A DNA stretch of 64,000 nt from Bin87 sp034423115. GTDB taxonomy: Bacteria; Chloroflexota; Dehalococcoidia; Lucifugimonadales; UBA3495. The DNA lies in the NCBI GenBank assembly GCA_034423115.1, contig DAOUJD010000066.1, positions 19,964 through 83,963 of the forward strand, in the 5' to 3' direction. The translations under genes were made by a program, and so were the position numbers. The notes below the pieces were generated by a model. It was given only the letters and a program-made list of their open reading frames with translations, was not told the DNA's origin and did not search any database. Below are positions 1 through 8,821 of the stretch, piece after piece (within the stretch, counting starts at the first letter, position 1; each line of letters begins with the position of its first letter).

Positions 1-1
1 T

Positions 2-2005
2 TCGGTCCCGTTGCGTCTTACCGGAATCCCCCCCGTCACCGCATTCAACGTCGCCGTGCCGTTGCTCTTCGCCCTGACCGCCACCGGTGTGGGATCGCTA
101 GTGTACAACATGGTTGCCATCGCACAGAGACGTACCTTTATTGCGAGGGTGCGATCCCGTTGGTCTCTATCCGACGACACGCCAACATGCGACCCCCACG
201 ATGGTGGGGTGGGACGACGGTTGCGGGCGGTTATTGAGCGTTGGCGCATCCGCGGTATCGGCCCGCTTTTGGCCGGGTTCTGCGCTGCCCTGATGGCCAT
301 GGTTGTTGGCAATCTCGACGGACTCGTCCAATTGATCGAAATTACCCAACGCAAAGCCGCCGGTATGGTTACCTCTTGGTCCAGCTTTGATTTCTGGCGC
401 AGCAGTCGTGCGATACCCGAAACCTCGGAATTCACTCCTTCTGTCTTGACGCCTTGGTTGGGACCGGACAGCCACCTTGAATCCGCATTTCACATCACCG
501 AGTTCCCGTTTTTCACGTTCCTATTCGCCGATCTCCACGCCCACATGATGACCATGCCTTTTGCGATTCTCTCGCTGGCCTTGGGTTTCACCCTGCTGGT
601 AGGTTTCGCAAGAAGCGGCCATCGCAGTCCCTGGCCGTGGATCACGGTGGTTGCCCTCGCGATTTCAGTGGGCAGCCTTTGGGCCATCAATTCCTGGGAA
701 TATCCGGCTTACGCCTTGCTGATGCTGGGTTGCGCAACAGCGGCCGCTTGGATTACGCCCGGCACGGTCAAGGCGCGTATCTTGACCGGTGTGGCCATGG
801 GCGGGTTGGCTCTGTTGGTTAGCTACCTTGCTTTTCTCCCATTCCACGATTCTACTGAAACGTTCGGCACCGGAATCGAGCCGACTCGGTGGCGCACTCC
901 CCTCACCAGCTATCTGCTGATTCACGCATTGCCACTGATCGCCGCTGCCGCGTTGTTTTCTGCGACCCTTCCCCGGGCTGTTGCGCCATTCGTGCAGCGC
1001 ATCACTCGGAAACGCCGCCTCCCCGCGGTGCATCACTGGCTCGCAACGGGCGCATGCCTCGGCGTACTCTTGGCCTGCTATTTCTTGGCTGCTGGATTCA
1101 TCACGGCTGGGTTGCTTGCCATCGCGCTCACGCTCACCGTTTGGGCGTCCGCCGCAGCCTTGCTCTCGCCGGATTATCCCGAGCGTCGCTCTGACGTGAT
1201 GGCCCTGGCTATGCTGGCAGTCGCTTTAGCCATTGGTATCGGTGTGGACTTCGTTCGTGTGGAGGGCGACATAGCCAGAATGAACACGCTGTTCAAGTAT
1301 TACCTGGTTGCTTGGCTGTTGTTCGCCGCAGCGGGCTCCTATGGGTTGTGGCGGGGTTGGACGGCCGCCAGAGCGCTTGGCAGTTTCCCCCGGCGCACGC
1401 TCAGGGGGTTAGGGCTTGGCATCGTGGCGGCAGTGTTCGCCGGGACCATGGTCTATCCGGTCCTGGCTACCCCGGCCCGCATACAGGATCGGTTCAACTC
1501 GATTCCACCGACCCTCGACGGCGCCGCCTGGATGCCGGCCGCAACGTACCATCCACCTGACTGGTGCATCGGGCACGCCGTGGATCCAATCGAGTTGCGT
1601 TGGGACTACCATGCCATCCGTTGGCTCCAGGATAATGTTTCTGGCACGCCCGTCGTTCTGGAAGCGCACGGCAGCCAGTATTGCTGGAATACTCGCGTCT
1701 CACAGTACACTGGTTTGCCCACCGTTCTGGGTTGGCCCTGGCACCAGCAGCAGCAGCGCAACGATGGCAGAATCGTAAGCAGGCGCGCGAGGGACGTCGC
1801 GACCATCTACAGTACCCTAAGCCACCGCAGGGCGATGGAGTTGCTCGAAAAATACGAGGTTGCCTACATTGTAGCCGGCGATCTCGAGCGCGCCTATTAC
1901 CGAGATCGGGGTATCGACAAGTTCGACGCCATGGTAAGCGAGGGGATTTTGACGCTGGAATACTCCAACCCGGGAACCCGCATTTACGGCGTCATAGAAC
2001 GCTGA
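2..2005 (+). CDS. DUF2298 (YYY) membrane protein, 5' end outside window
   Basis: The reading frame is open from the first bases, so this is the C-terminal part of a larger protein. It has many hydrophobic segments and the signature of the Chloroflexi/archaeal YYY family: an acidic, aromatic loop (SSFDFWRSSRAIPE) followed by FLFADLHAHMMTMP near residues 170-185. Known family members are large polytopic proteins, often beside glycosyltransferases, and are thought to act on lipid- or polyprenol-linked sugars. The C-terminal 150 residues are soluble and probably extracytoplasmic (HGSQYCWNTRVSQYTGLPTVLGW, then a Rossmann-like segment). The biochemical role is not established. No frameshift was seen. 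Confidence 0.85.
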   Translation, partial: SVPLRLTGIPPVTAFNVAVPLLFALTATGVGSLVYNMVAIAQRRTFIARVRSRWSLSDDTPTCDPHDGGVGRRLRAVIERWRIRGIGPLLAGFCAALMAMVVGNLDGLVQLIEITQRKAAGMVTSWSSFDFWRSSRAIPETSEFTPSVLTPWLGPDSHLESAFHITEFPFFTFLFADLHAHMMTMPFAILSLALGFTLLVGFARSGHRSPWPWITVVALAISVGSLWAINSWEYPAYALLMLGCATAAAWITPGTVKARILTGVAMGGLALLVSYLAFLPFHDSTETFGTGIEPTRWRTPLTSYLLIHALPLIAAAALFSATLPRAVAPFVQRITRKRRLPAVHHWLATGACLGVLLACYFLAAGFITAGLLAIALTLTVWASAAALLSPDYPERRSDVMALAMLAVALAIGIGVDFVRVEGDIARMNTLFKYYLVAWLLFAAAGSYGLWRGWTAARALGSFPRRTLRGLGLGIVAAVFAGTMVYPVLATPARIQDRFNSIPPTLDGAAWMPAATYHPPDWCIGHAVDPIELRWDYHAIRWLQDNVSGTPVVLEAHGSQYCWNTRVSQYTGLPTVLGWPWHQQQQRNDGRIVSRRARDVATIYSTLSHRRAMELLEKYEVAYIVAGDLERAYYRDRGIDKFDAMVSEGILTLEYSNPGTRIYGVIER

Positions 2006-2118
2006 ACCTTCCGGCTCTGCTTTGACCGTCCCTAAACCGTATCCTATAATCTCGCACGCCGCACTGCCGTTCCCCATTCAACTTGGTGGTGCGCGAAGTA
2101 CGCCAAGGAGGTACTACT

Positions 2119-3153
2119 GTGGCAATCGAATCCGTCCGCGTCGGATTGATCGGCGCCGGCCGCAATACTCGTGATCGACACATTCCGGGGTTCAACAGCA
2201 CTGCTGCCGTGGAGATCGGCGCCGTTGCAAACCGTTCCCGCGCATCCGGCCAGGCAGTCGCCGACGCCTTCAACATTCCGACCGTGTATGACAACTGGGA
2301 GGAACTGCTGGAAGATGAGAGTCTCGACGCGGTCTGCATCGGCACATGGCCCTATATGCACCGCACGTTGACCACCGCCGCTTTGGCCGCTGGTAAGCAC
2401 GTCCTGTGCGAAGCTAGAATGGCGATGAGCGCCGCCGAAGCACACGAAATGCTGTCGATTTCGCAGCAGACGCCCGATCTCGTCGCGCAGATTGTTCCCT
2501 CGCCGATGACCTTCGGCATTGATGACTTGCTGATTCGCCTGATATCGGAGGGCTTCCTGGGCGAGTTGGTGTCCGTCGACGTGCAGTCCCAGACCGGGTT
2601 CGCCGACCGCGATTCCACGATGCACTGGCGCCAGGACCGGGACCTCAGCGGGTTCAACATCCTGAACATGGGCATCTGGTACGAGGCCATGATCCGTTGG
2701 GTCGGTCGCGCGACCCAGGTCATGGCGATGAGCCAGATCACGGTCCCGCACCGGAAGGACGACGATGGCAACTGGCGTTCCGTCACGATTCCCGACACCA
2801 TCGACATCCTGTGCCGCTTGGCCAACGGCGCCAACGCACACCTGCGGTTCAGCGCTTGCGCTGGCCTCTCGCCGGGAAACAGCGTTTGGCTCTACGGCAC
2901 CGATGGGACGATCCACGTGGACAATCAGATGCGCGTCTTCGGCGGTAAGCGCGGCGACTCCGAGTTGCAAGAGATCGCAAATCCACCGGAAAGCCGCTAC
3001 GGGTGGGCCGTGGAGCAGGAATTCATCGCGTCAATCCGCGATGGCGCTCCGGTCCTGCGCACCCCGTTCAACATCGGCGTTCACTATATGGAATGGACTG
3101 AAGCCGTAACGGTTAGCGCACAATCAGGGGAGGCCGTGCACCTTCCCTTGTAA
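2119..3153 (+). CDS. Gfo/Idh/MocA family oxidoreductase
   Basis: 344 residues. The N-terminal Rossmann fold opens with VRVGLIGAGRN, and the C-terminal half is the alpha/beta dimerisation and substrate domain usual for the family. The frame is open upstream, but AAGGAGG at 2105-2111 sits 7 bases before GTG 2119, which fixes the start. The family uses NAD(P)(H) on sugars, inositols or related polyols. The usual EKP motif, whose lysine contributes to catalysis or cofactor binding, reads CEARMAMS here, so the lysine is absent. The gene stands alone and ends at a strong hairpin terminator. Substrate unknown. Confidence 0.85.
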   Translation: MAIESVRVGLIGAGRNTRDRHIPGFNSTAAVEIGAVANRSRASGQAVADAFNIPTVYDNWEELLEDESLDAVCIGTWPYMHRTLTTAALAAGKHVLCEARMAMSAAEAHEMLSISQQTPDLVAQIVPSPMTFGIDDLLIRLISEGFLGELVSVDVQSQTGFADRDSTMHWRQDRDLSGFNILNMGIWYEAMIRWVGRATQVMAMSQITVPHRKDDDGNWRSVTIPDTIDILCRLANGANAHLRFSACAGLSPGNSVWLYGTDGTIHVDNQMRVFGGKRGDSELQEIANPPESRYGWAVEQEFIASIRDGAPVLRTPFNIGVHYMEWTEAVTVSAQSGEAVHLPL

Positions 3154-3176
3154 GGGTGGCGCACCTCGTGAAAACG

Positions 3177-3209
3177 TTAGGGGCGGGTCCGAGACCCGCC
3201 CCTAATTTT
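3177..3209. terminator. Strong bidirectional hairpin terminator
   Basis: A perfect 13-bp stem (3177-3189 with 3193-3205) closes a 3-base loop and is followed by TTTT on the plus strand. It lies between the convergent oxidoreductase and UGSC genes. The GGGCGGGTC core also resembles interspersed repeats of this organism. Confidence 0.75.
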
Positions 3210-3226
3210 GGGCAACTCGGGGTCAG

Positions 3227-3769
3227 TTACCTGTCTACCAGGCAGGTAATCACTTGTGGAGCCGCCGTCGCCGCCCGTTCCGATAGTTCGGCGTCGCTCA
3301 ACGTGACGATCGGATGCTCGATTATCGCCAACCCATAGTCAGGGTCGCCGCGCATTCGGGACATGGCGTGCGCCTGGCTGATAAACGGCCTGGTCGTCAA
3401 CACTGTGGACGGGATGCCAAGGAGTTCGGTTTCCATTGCGTCGTGCACACTGCACGCGGTGCAGGACCCTCATTCAGCCGTGGCGTGTATTGCCACGTCG
3501 ATACTCTGCGCCGTCCGTTGCAGGTCCTCAATCCTGGCCGGCCATTGCCAACCGCCCTTGTTGTGCTCAACCGTCCCCTTGATGTCGTAGCGCTCGCCGA
3601 TGATGGCGGCGATCCGCCGGAGCAGGTCTTCCGAATGAGGTTTGTTGTTGGCGAACAGGCCAATCACCTTGCCGTCCAGCGTGGACGGCCTTTGCGCCAA
3701 CCGCGCCGGCGCCTGGGGCCCGTCGTCCCGTGGGTCCAGGGTGATTACTGGGCCTCCCTGAGTTGTCAT
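3227..3769 (-). CDS. UGSC-family selenoprotein with in-frame TGA (Sec100)
   Basis: The frame is continuous from ATG 3769 to the stop at 3227 except for one TGA at 3470-3472. Read as selenocysteine, it gives AIHATAE-U-GSC-TACSVHDA, the defining U-G-S-C motif of the UGSC family; the product is then 180 residues with Sec at position 100. The N-terminal half (LDGKVIGLFANNKPHSEDLL) and the C-terminal half (GIPSTVLTTRPF) both fit the family, so neither side is decayed. GGAGG precedes the ATG. A 6-bp hairpin at 3442-3456 with a GTG loop starts 13 bases after the TGA, in the range of bacterial SECIS elements. The gene lies 40 bp behind a conserved unknown and is probably cotranscribed. Function is unknown; Sec plus Cys103 could be a redox pair (inference). 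No sel genes lie in the window. Confidence 0.85.
3442..3456 (-). promoter_or_regulatory. Candidate bacterial SECIS hairpin
   Basis: Directly downstream of the in-frame TGA, CGTGCA-GTG-TGCACG forms a perfect 6-bp stem with a loop whose first base is G, 20 bases after the TGA. Known bacterial SECIS elements have a small apical loop with an early G at about this distance. An overlapping alternative pairing (CTGCAC with GTGCAG) exists, so the active fold is uncertain. Confidence 0.55.
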
Positions 3770-3809
3770 GTCTCAACCTCCAGTGAGTCTTTTGGGTCAT
3801 TAAATCCGG

Positions 3810-4832
3810 TTAGGGCGTGTGCACCGGCCGCGTTACCGACCGGCTGCTGCCCCAGGTGCTGATCAGGCTTACGAATCCGCCCGCCATCCCACCGCCCGGC
3901 AACACGGTGATTCGGTCTGCGTCCGCAACGACTGGAACCATGCGGTCATGGTCTAATTCGGCTGCCATACGATGCCAACGGATCCATTCGGCAGCCGGCA
4001 ATTGCGCTTTTTCGTGCAGGAACTCTGCGACTCGACGCCTGGACCAGCCGGCATCCGCGATGTGCAGCATCGCTTCGGGACTGATCACGCAGACCACCTC
4101 GGGCATTCCCGGCCCGAACGCCAGCATGGCATGGGCGACGGTAGTCAGGAGATCGGCCGGGTTCCGGTCTCCGTGCAGCGTAACCTGCAGCGGAGCCAGC
4201 GTCGCGTAGGCGGTGACTACCGTCGCATCGTCGCCGTATCCCAACTCTGATGCTAACGACGGCCAGGGACTGACCGCCAGGTTCTCGGGAAAGCAGAACG
4301 TGATCTTGCCGGGGTGCCCGAACGTACTGTTGTCCATCACCACTGCGGCGGACCCGTAGAAATTCGCTTTGAACAGGTTCACTGCCCGACCGATGGCCGC
4401 GTTGGCGCGGCCGCCATTCCCCATCATTTCCACGCCGGCGTTCATTCCGATCTGCTCGGCGTATGGCCCGCTGACCACCGTCAGCACGGTGACGCCGTTG
4501 GTGGATGTGCTGCTGGCGTGCAGGTTGAACGAACGGTCCGTGATCGCTGAGAGCGACGCCAGCACGACCGGGAAATGCTCCGGCAGACAGCCCGCCATGA
4601 CGGCATTCACCGCCGCCTTGCCTGCGTTGAACCGTTTCTGACGAATGACCTCGGTTCCCAGGTCGTGATCGGCTGATACGCCGGCATAGTCCAGCATGGC
4701 CTGGACCCGTTCCGGCGTCGGCGGAACGATGGGCAAACCGTCGGTCAATCCGTTCTCAAAGTAGTAGTCCTGCGCCGCGCTCCAATCATCAAATTCCAGA
4801 TGCGCGCCGGGGTTGGTGTCGGATGTGGTCAT
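3810..4832 (-). CDS. Conserved protein of unknown function, partner of UGSC gene
   Basis: 340 residues, soluble, no signal peptide or membrane segment. The N-terminus has a conserved-looking motif, LTDGLPIVPPTPERV (residues about 28-42), followed by FNAGKAAVNAVMAGC, glycine-rich MMGNGGRANAAIGR and PGKITFCFPEN, and near the C-terminus LPGGGMAGGFVSLI. I do not recognise a characterised enzyme. It lies 40 bp upstream of the UGSC selenoprotein on the same strand and 43 bp downstream of the helicase-loader gene, so it probably shares a transcript with the selenoprotein. Its role with UGSC is inferred from position only. Confidence 0.7.
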   Translation of the reverse strand: MTTSDTNPGAHLEFDDWSAAQDYYFENGLTDGLPIVPPTPERVQAMLDYAGVSADHDLGTEVIRQKRFNAGKAAVNAVMAGCLPEHFPVVLASLSAITDRSFNLHASSTSTNGVTVLTVVSGPYAEQIGMNAGVEMMGNGGRANAAIGRAVNLFKANFYGSAAVVMDNSTFGHPGKITFCFPENLAVSPWPSLASELGYGDDATVVTAYATLAPLQVTLHGDRNPADLLTTVAHAMLAFGPGMPEVVCVISPEAMLHIADAGWSRRRVAEFLHEKAQLPAAEWIRWHRMAAELDHDRMVPVVADADRITVLPGGGMAGGFVSLISTWGSSRSVTRPVHTP

Positions 4833-4875
4833 TGATTGGTCTCTCTCAAAATGAACTGTGCAAATTTGTTAGTCG

Positions 4876-6279
4876 TTACCTACGGTTGCCGTGTCGGTAA
4901 TCGGGCGCCTCGATCGGCCATTCCGTTACCACCAGCGGATCTTGTAATCGCGATGCGATGCGAGGACGGGTGGCGGCGATTGATTCTATCTGATGGGATG
5001 TCGTGATGATCGTCGGCAGGCGTTCTTCATACCGGTAACCGACGATCTGGAACAGTTTGTCTTCTGCGAATGGTGTGCTGCGCTCGGCTCCCATGTCATC
5101 GAGCACCAGCACGTCCACGTTTCGGATTCGGCCCAAAAGGTCGTCGTGCGTTACGGGACTGTCGGGAGCGAAGGTAGATCTCAGGTAATCCAACAAATCG
5201 GCCACCGTGGCAAAGAATACGTCATCGCCCTGGTTTTCCCGCACGGCAGCAGCGGCGACTGCCAGGTGTGTTTTACCCACGCCGTACGGACCATACAAGC
5301 TCAGCCATCCGCCAGGTTCCTGGGCCCAACGCTGCACGTACGATTTCGCAGACTGCAAACTCCTTTTCTCGTGCGGCGCCAAACCACCGTTTCCTTCGGG
5401 GTTGAACGCGTCAAACGTCATGCGTTGCCTCATGTTAGGCGGTATGGCTCCGACGGTTCGGCCTGATGTCCCGCTCACCCTGCCCAGTCGTAAGATCCGG
5501 CCGAATCCATCTGCTGATTCCAGCCGCGTTCGTAGAAAGTCGTCCAGGTGGTTAGGGTCGCCGCGCAGCGTGATTACAGTTGGGAACCGCTGTGCGTGGC
5601 GCCAGGCCAAGAGTTGAAACAGTCGCTCTTGCCCCCATGGACTCGACGGACGTGCGGGTAAGTCGTCTAACGCCAGGAGTTCGGCCTGGCGTACCTGCTC
5701 AAACAAGTCGACGAAATCCAATTCGGAGTCGTCTTCAAAACCCCCGCGCAGATAATCCAGCAAGTCGTTGGACGTGATAAACAACGCTGCTTTACCGTCC
5801 TCGATGCGCCGGTTCACGATCGCCGCCGCAAGGTGCGTTTTACCACTGCCGCTGGGCCCTACAAACGTGATCCACCCTTCGGGATTTTCAGCATATTTGA
5901 CAGAGGCGCGTAACGCGTCCTTATAAGGGGCCCGGTTGGAAACATCACTGTTCGGCCCGTCTGGGTAAGCGTTGTCAAATGTGGCTTGCCGCAGTGCACC
6001 GAGGTTGCTGTATCTCTCGAGCGCTCCAATCCGTTTCGCTCGATCCGAATCCGATTCCTGGCACCGACATGGCGAGACATTTCCGAAGTCAGGATGTTCC
6101 ACGGGCGCCGGAGAAGCCAACCATCCCGTTCCACCGCATATATCGCACGCCTTAGCCGGCGTTTCCGTCGGCAAGCTCGTCGGATTCCCAGGGTAACCGT
6201 CCGTATCTTCGTCGGTAACTCTCCAGGTACCCCGTGCGGCTATCCGTCGTAGGATCGTGCCCAGGCTCTCCATAGTCAT
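4876..6279 (-). CDS. DnaC/DnaI-like helicase loader with two ATPase domains
   Basis: 467 residues. A short N-terminal helix (LGTILRRIAARG) and a Cys cluster (CDICGGTGW...CRCQ) resembling the zinc-binding region of such loaders come first. Two AAA+ ATPase modules follow. The first has Walker A GPSGSGKTH near residue 143 and Walker B LALDDLPA near 200; the second has GPYGVGKTH near 328 and VLVLDDMGAE near 390. Family members (DnaC, DnaI, IstB-like) normally carry one ATPase domain, so this looks like an internal duplication or fusion. It closes the rplI-dnaB-dnaD series and very likely loads the DnaB helicase. Its N-terminus overlaps the upstream dnaD-like gene by 128 bp. Confidence 0.85.
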   Translation of the reverse strand: MTMESLGTILRRIAARGTWRVTDEDTDGYPGNPTSLPTETPAKACDICGGTGWLASPAPVEHPDFGNVSPCRCQESDSDRAKRIGALERYSNLGALRQATFDNAYPDGPNSDVSNRAPYKDALRASVKYAENPEGWITFVGPSGSGKTHLAAAIVNRRIEDGKAALFITSNDLLDYLRGGFEDDSELDFVDLFEQVRQAELLALDDLPARPSSPWGQERLFQLLAWRHAQRFPTVITLRGDPNHLDDFLRTRLESADGFGRILRLGRVSGTSGRTVGAIPPNMRQRMTFDAFNPEGNGGLAPHEKRSLQSAKSYVQRWAQEPGGWLSLYGPYGVGKTHLAVAAAAVRENQGDDVFFATVADLLDYLRSTFAPDSPVTHDDLLGRIRNVDVLVLDDMGAERSTPFAEDKLFQIVGYRYEERLPTIITTSHQIESIAATRPRIASRLQDPLVVTEWPIEAPDYRHGNRR

Positions 6280-6979
6280 GGGATTGGTCTATGCGTGGTC
6301 CTGTCGTTCGTACGGTAACTGCCGGTTTGCCTTCTTGCAACCACCGTCGCAGGATAGCATGAACGTAACCCCAGCTTCGCACATTTTGCTCTGCGGAAAT
6401 GGAAAATGCCTCATGGATCCAACTCGCTGGATACTCTTCTTCTGCCGCTCGCAACTGCTCAGCCATGCGGTGCCCAAACGTCCCGATATGCTGTTCATAA
6501 AGGGCGAAGATGTTAGCGCGCGATTCCGGTTTAGGTGCTTCCCGAGCGGACTCGGTGGGCTGCTCTGGCCTTGCCGTGGTGCCGGCAATGGCCGAGGGTT
6601 CCAACGCGGTCAATCCGTTGTTGGTCAGGTATTCGGCGATACGTTCGTCATTGACCCAGATCCTGGTATCGCCGCCCACCTTGGCCGCCATCAACGTCCC
6701 TCTCCACACCGATCCGGCCAATGCCCTCCGTATGGAGTCGTCGTCGCCCAGTTCGGCCGCTTTTCTCAGCGTGCCGTCGTCCAGCAGATCATCTAGTGGC
6801 ACCGACGGCGGGGCGCCTTGTCGGCCGGTTCCCGAACCTGACAACGCCACAACCCGAAGGGCAACTTTCAGTTCGGCTGGATCGTCGATCTCTGCCAGCC
6901 AACCTTCCAGTGCAACAGCCGGGACCGGTATCCGTTGGGCGTCTCGCGGGATGTCTCGCTGGCGCCCTGGCCCTGCCAT
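6152..6979 (-). CDS. DnaD-domain replication protein
   Basis: 275 residues. The C-terminal part holds the DnaD-like (DDBH2) signature: NIFALYEQHIG near 152, then EEYPASWIHEAF and RSWGYVHAILRRWLQEG, with the family's charged tail (YLESYRRRYGRLPWE). The N-terminal half (residues 15-125) is probably a winged-helix domain. DnaD-type proteins act in primosome assembly in Firmicutes and relatives. The start ATG directly follows the dnaB stop (TAG then ATG with no gap), implying coupled translation. The 3' end overlaps the loader gene by 128 bp. Confidence 0.8.
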   Translation of the reverse strand: MAGPGRQRDIPRDAQRIPVPAVALEGWLAEIDDPAELKVALRVVALSGSGTGRQGAPPSVPLDDLLDDGTLRKAAELGDDDSIRRALAGSVWRGTLMAAKVGGDTRIWVNDERIAEYLTNNGLTALEPSAIAGTTARPEQPTESAREAPKPESRANIFALYEQHIGTFGHRMAEQLRAAEEEYPASWIHEAFSISAEQNVRSWGYVHAILRRWLQEGKPAVTVRTTGPRIDQSHDYGEPGHDPTTDSRTGYLESYRRRYGRLPWESDELADGNAG

Positions 6980-8365
6980 CTACGCCACCGATTCTTCGTA
7001 GCGCATCAACTCGTCGAAACGCATCAGAGTGTCGCGGAAATACAGGTGTAGGCTGCCGGTTGGTCCATGCCGGTGTTTGGCTACGATCAATTCCGCGATG
7101 TTACGGGGAAACGGTCTACCCGGAGCGTGCTGCTCCCACTCGTCTTCCGTGAAGTTGCGGTCCTCCCGGTAGATGAACATCACCACGTCCGCGTCCTGCT
7201 CGATGCTGCCGCTGTCCCGCAGGTCGGATAGTTGCGGTCGATGGCCCGGACGGTTCTCTACCACTCTGCTCAATTGTGAGCACGTGAAAACCGGCACCTC
7301 CAAGTCCCGCGCTATCGCTTTCAACGACCGAGAGATCTCGCTGATTTCCTGTACCCGGTTTTCTCCGTAACCGCGCCGGCTGCCTTGCCCTTGCACCAGT
7401 TGCAGGTAATCGACCACAAGGAAATCCAGCCCGCGTTCCATCTTGAGACGTTGCGCTTTGCTCCGCATTTCCATGGTCGTCTGGAACGGCGTGTCATCGA
7501 TATATATCGGCAGTCCGGAGAGCACACCCACCGCGTTTGCGATCACGCTTTCTTCCTGTTCGGACAGCAATCCCAATCGTAGCCGGTGAGAATCCACTCC
7601 CGATTCCGCAACCAGGATGCGCATCGCCACTTGCTCACGGCTCATCTCCAGGCTGAAGATGCCGCACACGTGCCCGTTCTTGGCCGCGTTCACGCATATG
7701 TTGAGCGCCAGGCTGCTTTTGCCCAAACCGGGCCTCGCGCCGACGATCAGCAAATCCGACCGTTGCATCCCGCCCAGCAGGCTGTCCAAGTCCGCATACC
7801 CACTTTGCAATGGCGGCATGTCGGTCAAGGAAACGTCGCCGATGTCGCCTTGCAAATAGACGTCCAACACGGAACCCAGCGGCACGAAACCACGTTCGGT
7901 GTTCGCGGGCTGCACGCTGAAGAGCACGTCCACCGCTTGGCGCATCGTGTCCTCGGCGTCGGACGAATCCTCGAATCCAATCTCAGCGATTCGATTCCCG
8001 GCAGCGATGATGCGCCGCTTTGCCGCCGTATCGGCAACAATGCCGGCGTAGTACTCCACGTTCACCGACGTGGGAGTGTCGGCAATCAGTTGACCCAGGT
8101 AAGGCAAACCGCCCACCTCGTCCAGGCGGTCCCGCTGCTGCAGTTCGCGAGCCACCGTGATCTGGTCCACAGCGTCGCCGCGCTGGGACACGGTAGCGCA
8201 CGCCTCGAAGCAGAATTGGTTACGGGCCCGGTGAAAATCCTCGGCCTTGATGATCGGCAGAACTCGGTGCAGAGCCTCGCCGTCGATCAGCAGCCCGCCC
8301 AGGACGGCTGCCTCCGCGTCGTGGTCGTAGGGCAGATGTCGCTCTGTGTACTGCGCGACAACCAC
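6980..8365 (-). CDS. dnaB: Replicative DNA helicase DnaB
   Basis: 461 residues, normal length. It has the N-terminal DnaB domain (PYDHDAEAAVLGGLLID) and the C-terminal RecA-like motor with Walker A GARPGLGKSSLA near 208, FLVVDYLQLVQG near 315 and an arginine-finger region near the end. The start is a GTG only 6 bp after the rplI stop. The hexamer unwinds DNA ahead of the fork; the two following genes (DnaD-like and DnaC-like) probably load it. rplI-dnaB adjacency is widespread in bacteria. Confidence 0.97.
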   Translation of the reverse strand: MVVAQYTERHLPYDHDAEAAVLGGLLIDGEALHRVLPIIKAEDFHRARNQFCFEACATVSQRGDAVDQITVARELQQRDRLDEVGGLPYLGQLIADTPTSVNVEYYAGIVADTAAKRRIIAAGNRIAEIGFEDSSDAEDTMRQAVDVLFSVQPANTERGFVPLGSVLDVYLQGDIGDVSLTDMPPLQSGYADLDSLLGGMQRSDLLIVGARPGLGKSSLALNICVNAAKNGHVCGIFSLEMSREQVAMRILVAESGVDSHRLRLGLLSEQEESVIANAVGVLSGLPIYIDDTPFQTTMEMRSKAQRLKMERGLDFLVVDYLQLVQGQGSRRGYGENRVQEISEISRSLKAIARDLEVPVFTCSQLSRVVENRPGHRPQLSDLRDSGSIEQDADVVMFIYREDRNFTEDEWEQHAPGRPFPRNIAELIVAKHRHGPTGSLHLYFRDTLMRFDELMRYEESVA

Positions 8366-8371
8366 GCGACT

Positions 8372-8821
8372 TTATTCCTCTATGGCGGCGACGACGTTGA
8401 CCGTGGCCCGGATTTCGCTGGAAAGGTTGAGGACCACCTCGTACTCGCCCGGCTCGCGTATAGGCTCCACGGAGTTCGTGATTCGTCGGTCGATCGTGCG
8501 CTCCAGCATCTCACCCAGCGCGTCCGCGATTCGAGCCCCGCTGATGGGGCCATAGTAGCGGCCCGTGGGGGTGACACGTCCGGGGATAGTGACGGTGAGG
8601 TTGTCCAGGGCTTCGGCCAACTCTTCAACCACTTGTGTTTCCCGCGCCCGTTCCGCATCGCCGGCCGACTTCACCTTGTCCAGTCGTTTGAGCGTTTCGC
8701 TCGTGGCGATTTCCGCCAATCCCTTGGGCAGCAGGTAGTTTCTAGCGTATCCCCGGGAAACCCGCCTGACCTCTCCGGCCCGCGCCTTGTCGGGAACATC
8801 GCGCAAAAATAGCATCATCAT
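8372..8821 (-). CDS. rplI: 50S ribosomal protein L9
   Basis: 149 residues. The N-terminal RNA-binding domain (FLRDVPDKARAGEVRRVSRGYARNYLLPKGLA) is followed by the long connecting helix and the C-terminal domain (GPISGARIADAL). The ORF begins with three Met codons; one of the internal ones may be the true start. It is the first gene of the rplI-dnaB-dnaD-dnaC unit. Confidence 0.97.
   Translation of the reverse strand: MMMLFLRDVPDKARAGEVRRVSRGYARNYLLPKGLAEIATSETLKRLDKVKSAGDAERARETQVVEELAEALDNLTVTIPGRVTPTGRYYGPISGARIADALGEMLERTIDRRITNSVEPIREPGEYEVVLNLSSEIRATVNVVAAIEE

Noticed and set aside
3470..3472. Premature stop making the UGSC gene a pseudogene
   Set aside because: The TGA is exactly at the family's Sec position and both sides are conserved; decay would not choose that codon.
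7586..8812. 408-codon plus-strand ORF over dnaB/rplI
   Set aside because: Antisense shadow of two unmistakable housekeeping genes.
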